This document shows positions 1 through 8,442 of a DNA stretch of 64,000 nt, piece by piece (the stretch's first letter is position 1; each line of letters begins with the position of its first letter). Both the position numbers and the translations under genes were made by a program. Below the pieces are notes generated by a model. The model did not search any database. It was given only the letters and a program-made list of their open reading frames with translations, and was not told where the DNA came from. Source of the stretch: JAFGLZ01 sp964390905 (GTDB lineage: Bacteria > Planctomycetota > Phycisphaerae > UBA1845 > JAFGLZ01); assembly GCA_964390905.1 (NCBI GenBank), contig CAYMLO010000016.1, positions 19,526 through 83,525 of the forward strand. Reading direction: 5' to 3'.

Positions 1-16
1 CAACGATCGGGCCGGA

Positions 17-871
17 TCAGGACCGCACCAACAGCGGCGCGAGCGTGTTGTAACCGAGCTGTAGGCCTTCATCGAACCGATCCCCCGAGTAGACGGGGTC
101 TTCGTGCTCGATCGCGATGCCACCTTCGTAGCCGACGTCTTGCAGGGCGGAGATGAACTTCGTCCAGTCGATTTCACCCCATCCGGGGACGCGGAACCGC
201 CACCACCCGCTCGAGAAGATGCCGTTCTCTCGCAGCTTGTCCCAGAAGATCTCGGTGTCCTTGGCGTGGACGTGGAAGATCTTCTCGCCGTACTCGTGGA
301 CGAGGCCTACGTAGTCCATCATCTGGAAGTGTAGGTGCGAGGGATCGTACTCGATCCCCAAGGCGGGCGAGTCGACGGCGTCGAACAGCATGTCCCACGC
401 CTCGGGACGATAGGCGACGTTCGTCCCCTGGAACGGGTATCCACGAAAGCCCGTCCAGTTCTCGAAGGCCACCTCGAACCCGCGGTCCTCGGACATCTTG
501 GCAATCGGGCCGAAGACCTTCTTGTACGCCGAGATGTTCTCGGCGATCGTCGTGTCCGGCAGTCGTCCGACCAGCGACGCGATGACCTTGCAGCCCAGCA
601 CGTCGCCGATGTTCATGATCGCAGCGAACTGTTTGCGCAGCACGCTGGGCTTGGCGGCGATGTGATTCCCATAGAACCCCAGCGCCGTGACGCTGATGCC
701 CGCCTCCTGCAAGCGATCGCGCGCACCGGCACACCGCGTCCTGGCGGCGGCAGCGGTGCTCGGCGGGGGATCACCCCAGCTTCCCGCCTGAAGCTCCAGA
801 GCGTCAAACCCGATCCGAGACGCGACTTCGACCATCTGGTCGCTGTACGATGTGAGGATCCCGAGTTTCAT
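17..871 (-). CDS. Sugar phosphate isomerase/epimerase (AP endonuclease 2-type TIM barrel)
   Basis: Predicted 284-residue soluble TIM-barrel protein of the xylose-isomerase-like/AP endonuclease 2 family. The N-terminus reads MKLGILTSYSDQM and is followed by 'GFDALELQ', the usual first strand and helix. Metal-ligand-type residues appear in 'VAFENWTGF', 'EYDPSHLHFQMMDY', 'FHVHAKD' and, near the end, 'GGIAIEHEDP'. The frame stays open to 1054, but that 61-residue extension is low-complexity and the family begins at MKLGI, so the ATG at 871 was chosen. It lies 46 nt downstream of the 3D-domain gene on the same strand, so the two may be cotranscribed. The substrate is unknown; such proteins act on sugars, sugar acids or inositols. 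Confidence 0.9.
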   Translation of the reverse strand: MKLGILTSYSDQMVEVASRIGFDALELQAGSWGDPPPSTAAAARTRCAGARDRLQEAGISVTALGFYGNHIAAKPSVLRKQFAAIMNIGDVLGCKVIASLVGRLPDTTIAENISAYKKVFGPIAKMSEDRGFEVAFENWTGFRGYPFQGTNVAYRPEAWDMLFDAVDSPALGIEYDPSHLHFQMMDYVGLVHEYGEKIFHVHAKDTEIFWDKLRENGIFSSGWWRFRVPGWGEIDWTKFISALQDVGYEGGIAIEHEDPVYSGDRFDEGLQLGYNTLAPLLVRS

Positions 872-917
872 GGTGCTGTATCCGCCAGTCCTGCAATGCC
901 AGTACGATTCCGGTAGC

Positions 918-1646
918 TTACGGCACGATTTCCACCAGCAAACGCTTTCTACCCCATTGCGTCGCACGCTCATGACTGGGGAAGAAAACGTCGAGCATCT
1001 GCCCCTGGACGAGCGCGCCCCGATCCACCACGGGCACCGGCTGCTCGTCGGCATAGCCGGGAATCCGAACCCGCGTGTGGAACGCCAGCACCTGGGTATC
1101 CGCCGCCACCAAGTGGCCGCCGTTGTAGCTCAGCGGCAGCCCCGAGGCCGTCGCATGATACCGGGCCCATCGTCCGCAGCACGTCTCGCACGGACAGTAC
1201 GCCGTAACCGTAAACCATGCACGACGCGAGCCCGCTTCTGTCTGTTCCGCCTGATCCCTTGCCCGTTCGGACGACCTGACCGCGCTCGGTCGCTCGCCGG
1301 GCTCCGCAGCCGCGACAACTCCTTTTGTCGGCTTCGGTTCGATGATTCTCAGGGCCGGGTCGCACCAATCCTCAGGCCAGACGACCCGCTGCCCGCTGTC
1401 CGCGACATGACCGACCTCGCGCCAGTCAGCGCCGTCGTCCAAACCGCCCCACAGCAGGGCCTTGCGAAGCACGGACGGAATGCTCCCGCGCTCCGTCCAC
1501 TCCACAGTCGTGGCGTGTGCCACCGGCCAGTCCGCTGGGACGGGATGATCGGCCCCAAGCCACCATACGCCCAAGGTGGCTGCGGCCACGTTCAACGCCC
1601 GGCGCGCCCGCCGAGGGCGGACAAGTCCTGGTCGTTTGCGGGACAT
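918..1646 (-). CDS. 3D domain-containing protein (double-psi beta-barrel)
   Basis: 242-residue protein with a basic N-terminus, a short hydrophobic stretch (about residues 18-32) that could be a signal or anchor, and a C-terminal 3D domain. The domain shows 'TVTAYCPCETCCGRWA', then 'TASG', 'VAADTQVLAFHTRV', 'VPVVDRGALV', 'MLDVFFPSHERATQWG' and a closing beta strand. 3D domains (named for three conserved Asp) resemble the barrel of MltA lytic transglycosylases and RlpA and are usually linked to peptidoglycan or spore-cortex work. The aspartates in AADTQ, VVDRG and MLDVF are present. A clustered CxCxxCC motif near the domain start could bind metal. SD-like AGAGGTGGG lies just before the ATG. 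The catalytic role is inferred only. Confidence 0.85.
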   Translation of the reverse strand: MSRKRPGLVRPRRARRALNVAAATLGVWWLGADHPVPADWPVAHATTVEWTERGSIPSVLRKALLWGGLDDGADWREVGHVADSGQRVVWPEDWCDPALRIIEPKPTKGVVAAAEPGERPSAVRSSERARDQAEQTEAGSRRAWFTVTAYCPCETCCGRWARYHATASGLPLSYNGGHLVAADTQVLAFHTRVRIPGYADEQPVPVVDRGALVQGQMLDVFFPSHERATQWGRKRLLVEIVP

Positions 1647-2198
1647 GAGCCCACCTCTGGTACGTCTCCGTCGGGGATCTTCCCGACGCGCTGCAGGGCT
1701 CCTGTCCCGAACCGGACAGGTCCATTCGTCCTTGACGCCCTGTCGACATGGTGCCGGCAGATCCGCAAAAAGTCAAGCCCGCGCCAATCCTCGAGACCTG
1801 GAGTCTGGGGCCTCGGATCGGCCCCGCGGGGCCAGGCCAGCAGTTTCAGGCGCTTCCGGGTCCCCTCTGTGCAAATGCTCATCCCCAGCACCATACGGTG
1901 TGAAGGGGGGTCTCTCTGTTGGCGGCGCAGAGGATTCCCACAAGAGTATCGGTCGTAACACTTTGTCCTGTAGAACGATGCATCCTATCTCGTTGCGATG
2001 CCGTGAGGCTGCAGCCGTCCGTCACCTCCCCCCAGGGCGGAGGCGGAGGCCCGGGTGATCCGCGCCGCCCGCTCGGGAGGCCACGGCCCGCCGTCGACGG
2101 GGCACCCATATATCAACTATAATACCGGGATATATTATAACAAATTTTCCAGCGGGCGGGCCGGACTCGTTCACAGTCTGGCCCCAGCACACAACGCT
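1647..2198. other. 552-nt intergenic region with an AT-rich island
   Basis: No convincing gene was found on either strand; the open frames here have random composition. The only outstanding signal is an AT-rich patch at about 2107-2148 in otherwise very GC-rich DNA. It contains a perfect TATAAT on the plus strand (2118-2123) and another on the minus strand (2134-2139). Neither has a good -35 box at the right spacing. It may hold the promoter of the minus-strand 3D-domain gene with a leader of more than 450 nt, or a small RNA promoter. No known riboswitch fold was recognised. Confidence 0.4.
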
Positions 2199-3995
2199 CT
2201 ACTGCCGATCGGCATTGTCAATTGCTATGGACTGACGAAGGTCGACGCCTTCGGTCAGACGTTCCAGCGCCGCGTGGTCAAGGTCGGCGGTCGGGGTGTC
2301 CGCACCGGCCAGGTTCAGCTCGTTCGCTTGGAAGTAGCGGGATGAGCCCATATGAACCGTCGAGAAGACATCCTGGCGCCCGAGACGCTCGAGCGGCAGG
2401 GGCTGGGCGGCCTTCAGGTGGTCGTGCACGTCGATGCCGTCCCGTCCGAGCACGATCGTCCGCCGCAGCGTCAACGGGGTCGCACGGCGACGGGTGATCA
2501 GGACCTTGACCAGCAGGGACTTGACCCAGCGCGCGACCGCTGGCACGCGTCCCAGCGTCACGCTGACGAGTCGGAACAGCATGAACGTCAGCGGTCGGAA
2601 GACCGTTCGCTTGACGGCGTAGAAAGGCGCCTCGACGGTGATCCGATCGTCTGAGATTTCGGCGTGGCCAGACCGGTCGAGGATCTGCGAGGCCACGAGC
2701 TGACCGTTGCGCAGCCGTCCGACGAACCCGCAGTCGCTCGCGACGAGCCGACGCTGCCTGCGGTCGAACAGCTTGAACACGCCCCCCTTGCTCGTGCCGA
2801 CGACGAGCTCGTAGCCGCGTCGGACGACCTTGATCAAGCCGGCGTCGGGGAACGCGATCGTGGCGGATTCCGTCGAGGCCGATTCGACCTGATCGGATAC
2901 GTCGGTGCGTTCAGTGGCGGCCTGACTGGCGAACAGGACGTTGTTCAGCAGCGGGTAGAAGTTCTGGGCGTCCATCGTCTCCAGCGATGCGACGCGGCGA
3001 AAACGAATCGATTCGGCCATCCGCGCGGCGATCCACCGCGCCGATTCGTTCCGGGCAGCCAGGATCTCGAAACCGGCCGGGTAGACGAATTGCGTGCTGC
3101 GACTGCCGTACTCGCCGCCCAACGTGCCGTCGACGTGAACGAAGTGCTTGATGAACTCGACCGACCGATCGAGGCTGGCGGCCAAGGTCTCGTCGTCCGT
3201 GAGCTGCCAATACCGCGCCAGGTAGAACGTCGCGTGCGTCTGGTATCCGGGATCTGCCCCGCCGTACTCCTCGTACCATCCCTCGGGGGATTGGTGCGCG
3301 AGGATCCGATCGAGGTAATGCCGGCCGCGGTCGACGAATCGTCGGTCATCGAATATCTGGCCGACGTGAATCAGCGCGGCGGCGGCGGCGGCCAGGTGAT
3401 TGGACAGAAGCCCGTGCGTCTCGTCGTTGCGGACCAGCCATTCACCGGCGCGGATCAGTGCGTTGCGCGTCCGGTCGCGCGTCGCGGCGCTGACGGTCTG
3501 GTCGACCAACCGCAGGGCCTCGGCGATGTAGAAACTCGTGAACGCCGTCGCGGCCAGCGAGTGCTCATGCGGGTAGGCCTCGTCGAACGCCCCGTCGCGG
3601 TGCTGGATACTCGCCCAGTAGGCCATCCCCGCCTCGATCCACTCGAGCACCCGGGGGTTATTCAGGTATCCCTGCCCGCCGTCGTCGACGGCGAACACGA
3701 ACGCCAACGGATAGACGCCCTCCTGGTATCGTGCGCCGGCAAAGTCGACGAACTTCCATGCCCAATAGGTTCGATCAAAGCAGCCGTAGGTTCTGCTGAG
3801 CGACTCGCGGTCCTGCAGGCTGATGGAGCGGGGCATCTGCTCGAGCGCCCGCTGGAGATAGAGTTGCCCGGCCTCCGATGCCGTCATCGCGCCATCCCGA
3901 GAAATGGGCCCATCCAACCCCCGCGCCCCGAGGCCGATCTGACCATATCCGCGGGTCGGATCGGTGTCAAACCTGGCGATCCCGACGCCGCCCAC
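2199..3995 (-). CDS. Heparinase II/III-like or alpha/alpha-toroid protein of polysaccharide clusters
   Basis: 598-residue protein. Residues about 50-340 are helical and aromatic-rich ('YGCFDRTYWAWKFVDF', 'HSLAATAFTSFYIAEAL', 'GGADPGYQTHATFYLARYW'), as in alpha/alpha toroids of heparinase-like lyases and glucuronyl epimerases. The C-terminal third is beta-rich ('ELVVGTSKGGVFKLF', 'VEAPFYAVKRTVF'), like the beta-sandwich of polysaccharide lyases. Homologues I recall sit in exopolysaccharide loci, so uronic-acid polysaccharide cleavage or modification is plausible but unproven. No signal peptide is evident. The start is uncertain: the longest frame begins with GTG at 3995, an ATG lies at 3887, and neither has a clear ribosome binding site. 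Confidence 0.8.
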   Translation of the reverse strand: MGGVGIARFDTDPTRGYGQIGLGARGLDGPISRDGAMTASEAGQLYLQRALEQMPRSISLQDRESLSRTYGCFDRTYWAWKFVDFAGARYQEGVYPLAFVFAVDDGGQGYLNNPRVLEWIEAGMAYWASIQHRDGAFDEAYPHEHSLAATAFTSFYIAEALRLVDQTVSAATRDRTRNALIRAGEWLVRNDETHGLLSNHLAAAAAALIHVGQIFDDRRFVDRGRHYLDRILAHQSPEGWYEEYGGADPGYQTHATFYLARYWQLTDDETLAASLDRSVEFIKHFVHVDGTLGGEYGSRSTQFVYPAGFEILAARNESARWIAARMAESIRFRRVASLETMDAQNFYPLLNNVLFASQAATERTDVSDQVESASTESATIAFPDAGLIKVVRRGYELVVGTSKGGVFKLFDRRQRRLVASDCGFVGRLRNGQLVASQILDRSGHAEISDDRITVEAPFYAVKRTVFRPLTFMLFRLVSVTLGRVPAVARWVKSLLVKVLITRRRATPLTLRRTIVLGRDGIDVHDHLKAAQPLPLERLGRQDVFSTVHMGSSRYFQANELNLAGADTPTADLDHAALERLTEGVDLRQSIAIDNADRQ

Positions 3996-4293
3996 CGCCG
4001 TTGCCGCAAGAAGCGGCGCCGCGACGCCCGCCCAAAGTACCTGTGAAAGTGTGTATGGGTGACACGTGTCGCACGACCTGCGGCTGGGAACGCGGGAAGG
4101 GCTTTGCTTTCACGCGCCCTCCGCCTGGCAGCGTGCGGCGCGTGTCTTGTTTGCGGAGAGATGGGCATGATGGACCTGATGAGCATCCTGGAGGAGCGGA
4201 CGCGGGCGTGGTCGGCCCGCGGGCGACAGGACCTTGGCCTTCCCCCTGGATTCCGGTCGCTGTAGCCAACACAATCTGGGTGGGAGGTGCTCT
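3996..4293. other. Divergent intergenic region between toroid protein and GH51 genes
   Basis: 298 nt separating two divergently transcribed genes, so promoters for both should lie here. I see no well-spaced sigma-70 hexamers. Small open frames crossing the region have no recognisable content. The only clear signal is the strong ribosome binding site just before 4294. Confidence 0.4.
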
Positions 4294-5952
4294 GTGTCGA
4301 GACGTCACGCCGTCATGTTTCTCGCGGCTCTTCTGGCCGTCGACCCGCCAGCCGTCGTTCATGGGCAAGAGAAGCCGACCATCACCGTCACGAGGCAGGT
4401 GAAGCACGCCATCGACGCCAGGTTGTTCGGTCAGTTCATGGAGCGCCCTAGCTGGTCGGGGGAGATCGGCCCCGAGGCCGCCCTGGTTCCGGGGACGCAC
4501 CAGCTTCGCCCGCGGGCGGAGGAGCTCATCCGACAGATGCGGATCCCGGTGCTCCGCTTCCCCGGCGGGACGGACGTGGACTACCTGGACTGGACCGACA
4601 TGATCGACAACGCCCCGGGCCGAAAGGACCCCAAGCGACCGATCAGCAAGCCCAGGGGCAACCAGATCAGCAACGGCTTCGGGTATGACGAGTTCCTCCG
4701 TCTCTGCGATCGGCACGGTTCGGAGGCGATCGTCGTGGTGAACTTTCGCGACGGCCTGCTGAAGGTCAGGAAGCTCGAAGATGCCGCACGCCACGCCGCA
4801 CGGCTCGTTGCCTACTGCAACGCGCCCATCGATGCGAACCTGCCCGAAGGGCTTGCTGAGTGGGCCAAGCTCCGCGCCAAGAACGGTCACCCGAAGCCCT
4901 ACGGCGTGAGGTACTTCCAGATCGGCAACGAGACGTGGTTCTTCCGCGCCCACGCGATGATGATCGCTCCGAAGGACACGAACGGATACTGGTTCCGGTG
5001 CCTGAAGGCATACGTCGACGCCATGCGATCCGTGGACCCGAGCATCCAGATCATCGTGGACGGCTACCCGATTCAGGTTGCGGCGATGACCCACAAGCAC
5101 CTTGGGGATGCGATCGCCTATTTCGCCGTGCATCGCTATCATCCCGGGCCAATTCGCCAGGTTCGGCGAAACGGGAAACCCGTGGACGTATCAACGCTGT
5201 CGCCCGAGGACATCTGGAAGGGGTGGGCGGCTTGCCCGACGACGGGGCCCGACGGTCAGGCGCTCCTGGTGGATCACGCCCTCCACCGAGCCAGAAGGCT
5301 CGGCTACAAGATCGCCCTGACCGAATGGAACTGGAACGGCTGGTGGGCGACGCGCGGGTACAAGCTCGATTCCTTGCAGGCCAGAGGCATCGGCGCGGCG
5401 TCGTTCCTCCACGCGATGCTGCGGAACGGCGACGTGATCCGGATGGCCAATCAGTCGATGCTGATCGGGCAGGGCTGGCCGATCAACGCGATCCGTGTCG
5501 ACCCGAACGACAAGGTACCGGGCTACATGTTCCCCAGCGGGCTGGTCACGACGATGTACTCCCAGCACCACGGGGACAAGTTGCTCGCCGTGGACATCAA
5601 GAACATGCCCACCTACGAGCAGCCGTATCAGTTTGCGGGGCTCGGGCCGGCGAAGAGAGTAGCGACCGTGGACGTGCTGGCGACGCGAACGCAGGACGCA
5701 CTGTTCGTCCACATGGTCAACCGCCGGTTCAAGGACGAGCAGGAGGTCGTGATCGACCTGAAGGCATTCACGCGTGTGGGCCCGAAGGGCAGGCTCCACA
5801 TCCTCGAAGGGCGCATCAACAATGAGGCGGCGCCCGGCGAGCCGTTGGCGCCCGCGGCCCTTCGCAGCAAGGACTTCAAGCTCCCCAGCAGGCGCTTCGG
5901 ACTCAGGCTCGGGCCGCGAACCGTGACGTTTGCCGAGATCCCCTTGAAGTAG
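4294..5952 (+). CDS. Secreted GH51-type alpha-L-arabinofuranosidase-like glycoside hydrolase
   Basis: 552-residue protein with an N-terminal signal peptide (MSRRHAVMFLAALLAV...VHG) and a clan GH-A barrel. The acid/base glutamate sits in 'FQIGNETWFF' (Glu213) and the nucleophile candidate in 'ALTEWNWNGWW' (Glu344), the GNE and TEW motifs of GH51. Early barrel landmarks are 'LFGQFMERP' and 'VLRFPGGTDVDYLDW'. The likely reaction is release of terminal arabinofuranose (or a related furanoside) outside the cytoplasm. The start is set by GGGAGG at 4282-4287 ahead of a GTG at 4294; an upstream ATG at 4234 would add 20 unlikely residues before the signal peptide. The gene ends 15 nt from the convergent BNR-repeat gene. 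Confidence 0.9.
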   Translation: MSRRHAVMFLAALLAVDPPAVVHGQEKPTITVTRQVKHAIDARLFGQFMERPSWSGEIGPEAALVPGTHQLRPRAEELIRQMRIPVLRFPGGTDVDYLDWTDMIDNAPGRKDPKRPISKPRGNQISNGFGYDEFLRLCDRHGSEAIVVVNFRDGLLKVRKLEDAARHAARLVAYCNAPIDANLPEGLAEWAKLRAKNGHPKPYGVRYFQIGNETWFFRAHAMMIAPKDTNGYWFRCLKAYVDAMRSVDPSIQIIVDGYPIQVAAMTHKHLGDAIAYFAVHRYHPGPIRQVRRNGKPVDVSTLSPEDIWKGWAACPTTGPDGQALLVDHALHRARRLGYKIALTEWNWNGWWATRGYKLDSLQARGIGAASFLHAMLRNGDVIRMANQSMLIGQGWPINAIRVDPNDKVPGYMFPSGLVTTMYSQHHGDKLLAVDIKNMPTYEQPYQFAGLGPAKRVATVDVLATRTQDALFVHMVNRRFKDEQEVVIDLKAFTRVGPKGRLHILEGRINNEAAPGEPLAPAALRSKDFKLPSRRFGLRLGPRTVTFAEIPLK

Positions 5953-5966
5953 CTTTGCCCACCAAG

Positions 5967-7226
5967 TCAAAGGGTGGCACTGGCGGCTTGTCCGCCAGTG
6001 CTTCGCCGGGTGCTCGGACGCGCTTCGGGTTGAGCGCGCGATCCCTTCAGGTCGGCGGAGCCGATGACCAGCAGGTTGCCGTTGTGGGGCTCCATGTTGT
6101 GACACGTCACATAGAGAGCGTCAGCGCCCTGCATCCTCTCGAACCGCGGATACGCGAAGACCTTTCGATTCGCCCACCTGCCGAAGGGGATTGACCTGAC
6201 CGCGTCTTCTTCGTCGATGACCCACAGCCGGGTCAGGTCGTCCTGCTCGCCCTTGGCCCCTTCTCGGTCGGTGCCCATCACGATCGTGCCGTCGGCCAAA
6301 CGGGTGGCGGAGAACACGGCCCCCGGCACGTCGGCGAGCTTGGTCAGTTGGTGGGTCTTGCGGTCCCAGCGGTAGATGCCGGAGACCGACGGCTTTCCCG
6401 TGTCGGCCCCCCAGTAGACGGCGTCCTTCGTGAAGGCCAGCTGACACGTGCGCCACACCTGACTGCCCCGACCAATCGGATGCAGCGTCTTGCCCGCGTC
6501 GGTCGTCCAGGCGATCATCGACTGGGTGTCGGCATCCCCCACGCAGATCCAGGCCTTGTCGCTGTACGGGTCTCGCTGAACCGCGTGGACGTGCCGGATC
6601 TCGCCAGGCTCGAACCGGTGTGTCACCTCCCAGCTCTTGCCGTTGTCCCTGCTGGCATGAATGCAGACGTCGGTTCGTTGGTGGTTGCGGAAGTACTCTC
6701 CGAACAGAATCGTGCCGTCGCTCAGCCGGGTCAGCCCGGCATGGAAGACGCCCCGTCCGATCCCAACCCCATAGTGGCGGAGCGTCAGGGCCTTGGTGAA
6801 GGCGGCGCCCGCGGCTGGTCTGTGCCACATGTGGCCGCCCGACATCACGCAAACGGCCCCGTCCGGCAGCGGCAGCAGCTCGACGCATTCGTCACGGTGC
6901 GCCAGCCGGCGGACCAGCGATAGGTTCAACAGCCAATACCTGGAGCACCCGGTGGGGATGTGATACTGGCGGACGAACTGGTCGTCGCCCTTTCGACGGC
7001 GGTAGGCCCACATCCCGCGCGTCGCCCACGTGTCGCCCGCGGCGTCGCGGCCTTGGATGACCAGGTCCTCCGCGCTCAGGCAGGGCAGGCCCCAGGCGCG
7101 ATCGGGCTCGAGCAGAACGACCGCCGGCTCGTAGTAGTCCCCCGCCACGTAGCCGGCCAGACCCACGAGCAACAGGCCCGGTATCCAGAACCGCTTCTTT
7201 CGAGTCCAGCGCCGTTCGCGGTCCAT
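5967..7226 (-). CDS. Sialidase-like BNR/Asp-box repeat protein, membrane anchored
   Basis: 419-residue protein with a basic N-terminus and one transmembrane or uncleaved signal segment (about residues 12-29), then a beta-propeller-like body. An Asp-box is visible in 'SRDNGKSWEV' and a weaker one in 'TTDAGKTLHPIG'. Repeated 'RLSDGTILFGE' and 'RLADGTIVMGTD' blades match BNR/sialidase-fold proteins. The catalytic Arg triad of true sialidases was not identified, so glycan binding is as likely as hydrolysis. The final residues (STRRSTGGQAASATL) are encoded by an intergenic-type hairpin, suggesting the original C-terminus was altered. A TTGACA/TATGGT promoter lies about 40 nt upstream. Confidence 0.75.
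   Translation of the reverse strand: MDRERRWTRKKRFWIPGLLLVGLAGYVAGDYYEPAVVLLEPDRAWGLPCLSAEDLVIQGRDAAGDTWATRGMWAYRRRKGDDQFVRQYHIPTGCSRYWLLNLSLVRRLAHRDECVELLPLPDGAVCVMSGGHMWHRPAAGAAFTKALTLRHYGVGIGRGVFHAGLTRLSDGTILFGEYFRNHQRTDVCIHASRDNGKSWEVTHRFEPGEIRHVHAVQRDPYSDKAWICVGDADTQSMIAWTTDAGKTLHPIGRGSQVWRTCQLAFTKDAVYWGADTGKPSVSGIYRWDRKTHQLTKLADVPGAVFSATRLADGTIVMGTDREGAKGEQDDLTRLWVIDEEDAVRSIPFGRWANRKVFAYPRFERMQGADALYVTCHNMEPHNGNLLVIGSADLKGSRAQPEARPSTRRSTGGQAASATL
5978..6000. terminator. Perfect hairpin between convergent genes
   Basis: CACTGGCGG, a 5-nt loop, then CCGCCAGTG gives a 9-bp perfect stem. It sits 26 nt after the GH51 stop and inside the last codons of the convergent BNR-repeat gene. There is no T-run, so it is either a bidirectional terminator-like structure or a small dispersed palindrome. 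Confidence 0.45.
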
Positions 7227-7268
7227 CTACAGCCTTCCACGTGGCCTTTGCGCCCGCCCGCCAAGTCC

Positions 7269-7297
7269 ACCATATCTGGGGGGCCTAACCATGTCAA
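7269..7297 (-). promoter_or_regulatory. Sigma-70-type promoter for the BNR-repeat gene
   Basis: Read on the minus strand: TTGACA, 17-nt spacer, TATGGT. The -35 is a perfect consensus and the -10 matches 4 of 6. The predicted start of transcription is about 35 nt upstream of the ATG at 7226. Confidence 0.55.
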
Positions 7298-7392
7298 AAG
7301 CCCCCCCCGCCTTGATTCACCGCGGGATAGCGGGTAATCAGAATCGCCAGGTCTGACGCGCACGGTGGCATGGTCCGTGCTCGCCGCAGCGC

Positions 7393-8427
7393 TTGTGTCA
7401 GGAGACGAAGTCCATCGCCACGCTTGCTCCTTCCGGCAACGACGACGCTGATCTGACCTCTGTCGGCGCGCCGACGGCGTCGGGGGGGTGGATCGGGAAG
7501 CTCGTCAGTCTGGGCGTCTCGATCGCCATCCTGGCGGTGCTGTGGAGTTCGGCCCGACAGGCCGACCTGCTCGGCACGATCGGGCAGGTGGACCCGCGGT
7601 ACCTGGCGTTAGCGGCCGCCCTGATGCCGGTCGCGATGGCGACACGCGGGTTCAGGCTCGACCGCATCCTGGGCAAATCGGGGGTCCGGCTGGGTTTGCG
7701 TCGGGCGACGATCATCACGTTCGTCGGGACGTCGCTGAACGTCCTGCTGCCGAGTAATCTGGGCGACGTGGCCAAGGCGTACTACGGCTATCGATACGGC
7801 CTGGCCAAGGAAATCGTGCTCAGCGTGGTCATCATCGACAAGGCCTTCGGGATGATCGCCGCCATGCTGGTGGGCGTGGCCGCTGCGGCGTCGGAGGGAT
7901 TGTGGGCCGCGATGATGTTGGCGGGCGCGATCGCCGCTGCCCTCATCGTGCTTGTCTTCGTGCCCCAACTGATCCCCTGGCGGTTGATGGGCTGGGTCCT
8001 GAACAAGGTCTTGGGCAAGCGACTGGGACACGAGCGTGCCCTGGAGGCGTCCCGCCTGCCGATCGGGCTGAAGCTGGCGGCCATGGGGTTGTCCCTGCTG
8101 GCGTGCGGACTGGCCTACGGCCAATACTACCTGATCTGTCGAGCGTTGCACCTGCCGGTGCCCATGGCGTTCGTCCTGTTGGCCGCGCCGCTGATGGACT
8201 TGGCCAAGGCCATCCCGCTAACGGCTAACGGGCTGGGCACCCGGGAGGCGGTCGCCGTGTACGTGTTTGGCCGGATCGGCGTGGCGTCAGGCGAGGCGCT
8301 TCTGTCGTCGCTGATCTTCACGGCCGTTAGCTTGTGGCTGCCCGCGTTGGTGGGCGCGCCGTTCGTTTGGCTGGCCCTTCGCGGCCGGCGCAGAAACGCT
8401 CGATCGGCGCGAGCCGCCTCCGGATAG
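7393..8427 (+). CDS. Flippase-like integral membrane protein (LPG synthase TM / UPF0104 family)
   Basis: 344-residue polytopic membrane protein with about 8 hydrophobic segments from residue 37 onward. It has family landmarks: 'ATRGFRLDRILGK', 'ITFVGTSLNVLLPSNLGDVAKAYY' (the conserved polar loop with N, P and GD) and 'PLTANGLGTREAVAVYVF'. The family covers the membrane half of lysylphosphatidylglycerol synthases and AglD-like proteins, thought to move or transfer lipid-linked substrates. The GT39-type gene starts 15 nt downstream, so the pair probably acts together in lipid-linked glycan work. The only start in the frame is TTG at 7393 (the frame is closed by TGA at 7354), with no clear SD, so the N-terminus is uncertain. 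Confidence 0.85.
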   Translation: MCQETKSIATLAPSGNDDADLTSVGAPTASGGWIGKLVSLGVSIAILAVLWSSARQADLLGTIGQVDPRYLALAAALMPVAMATRGFRLDRILGKSGVRLGLRRATIITFVGTSLNVLLPSNLGDVAKAYYGYRYGLAKEIVLSVVIIDKAFGMIAAMLVGVAAAASEGLWAAMMLAGAIAAALIVLVFVPQLIPWRLMGWVLNKVLGKRLGHERALEASRLPIGLKLAAMGLSLLACGLAYGQYYLICRALHLPVPMAFVLLAAPLMDLAKAIPLTANGLGTREAVAVYVFGRIGVASGEALLSSLIFTAVSLWLPALVGAPFVWLALRGRRRNARSARAASG

Positions 8428-8442
8428 GCCCGGACGATCGAC

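Noticed and set aside
2664..4046. 460-codon plus-strand open frame
   Set aside because: It is the antisense of the toroid-protein gene; composition is Arg/Asp/Val-rich noise and no domain is visible, while the minus frame has clear family motifs.
3967..5142. 391-codon minus-strand open frame across the GH51 gene start
   Set aside because: Shadow frame of the GH51 gene, which has a signal peptide, SD and both catalytic glutamates on the plus strand.
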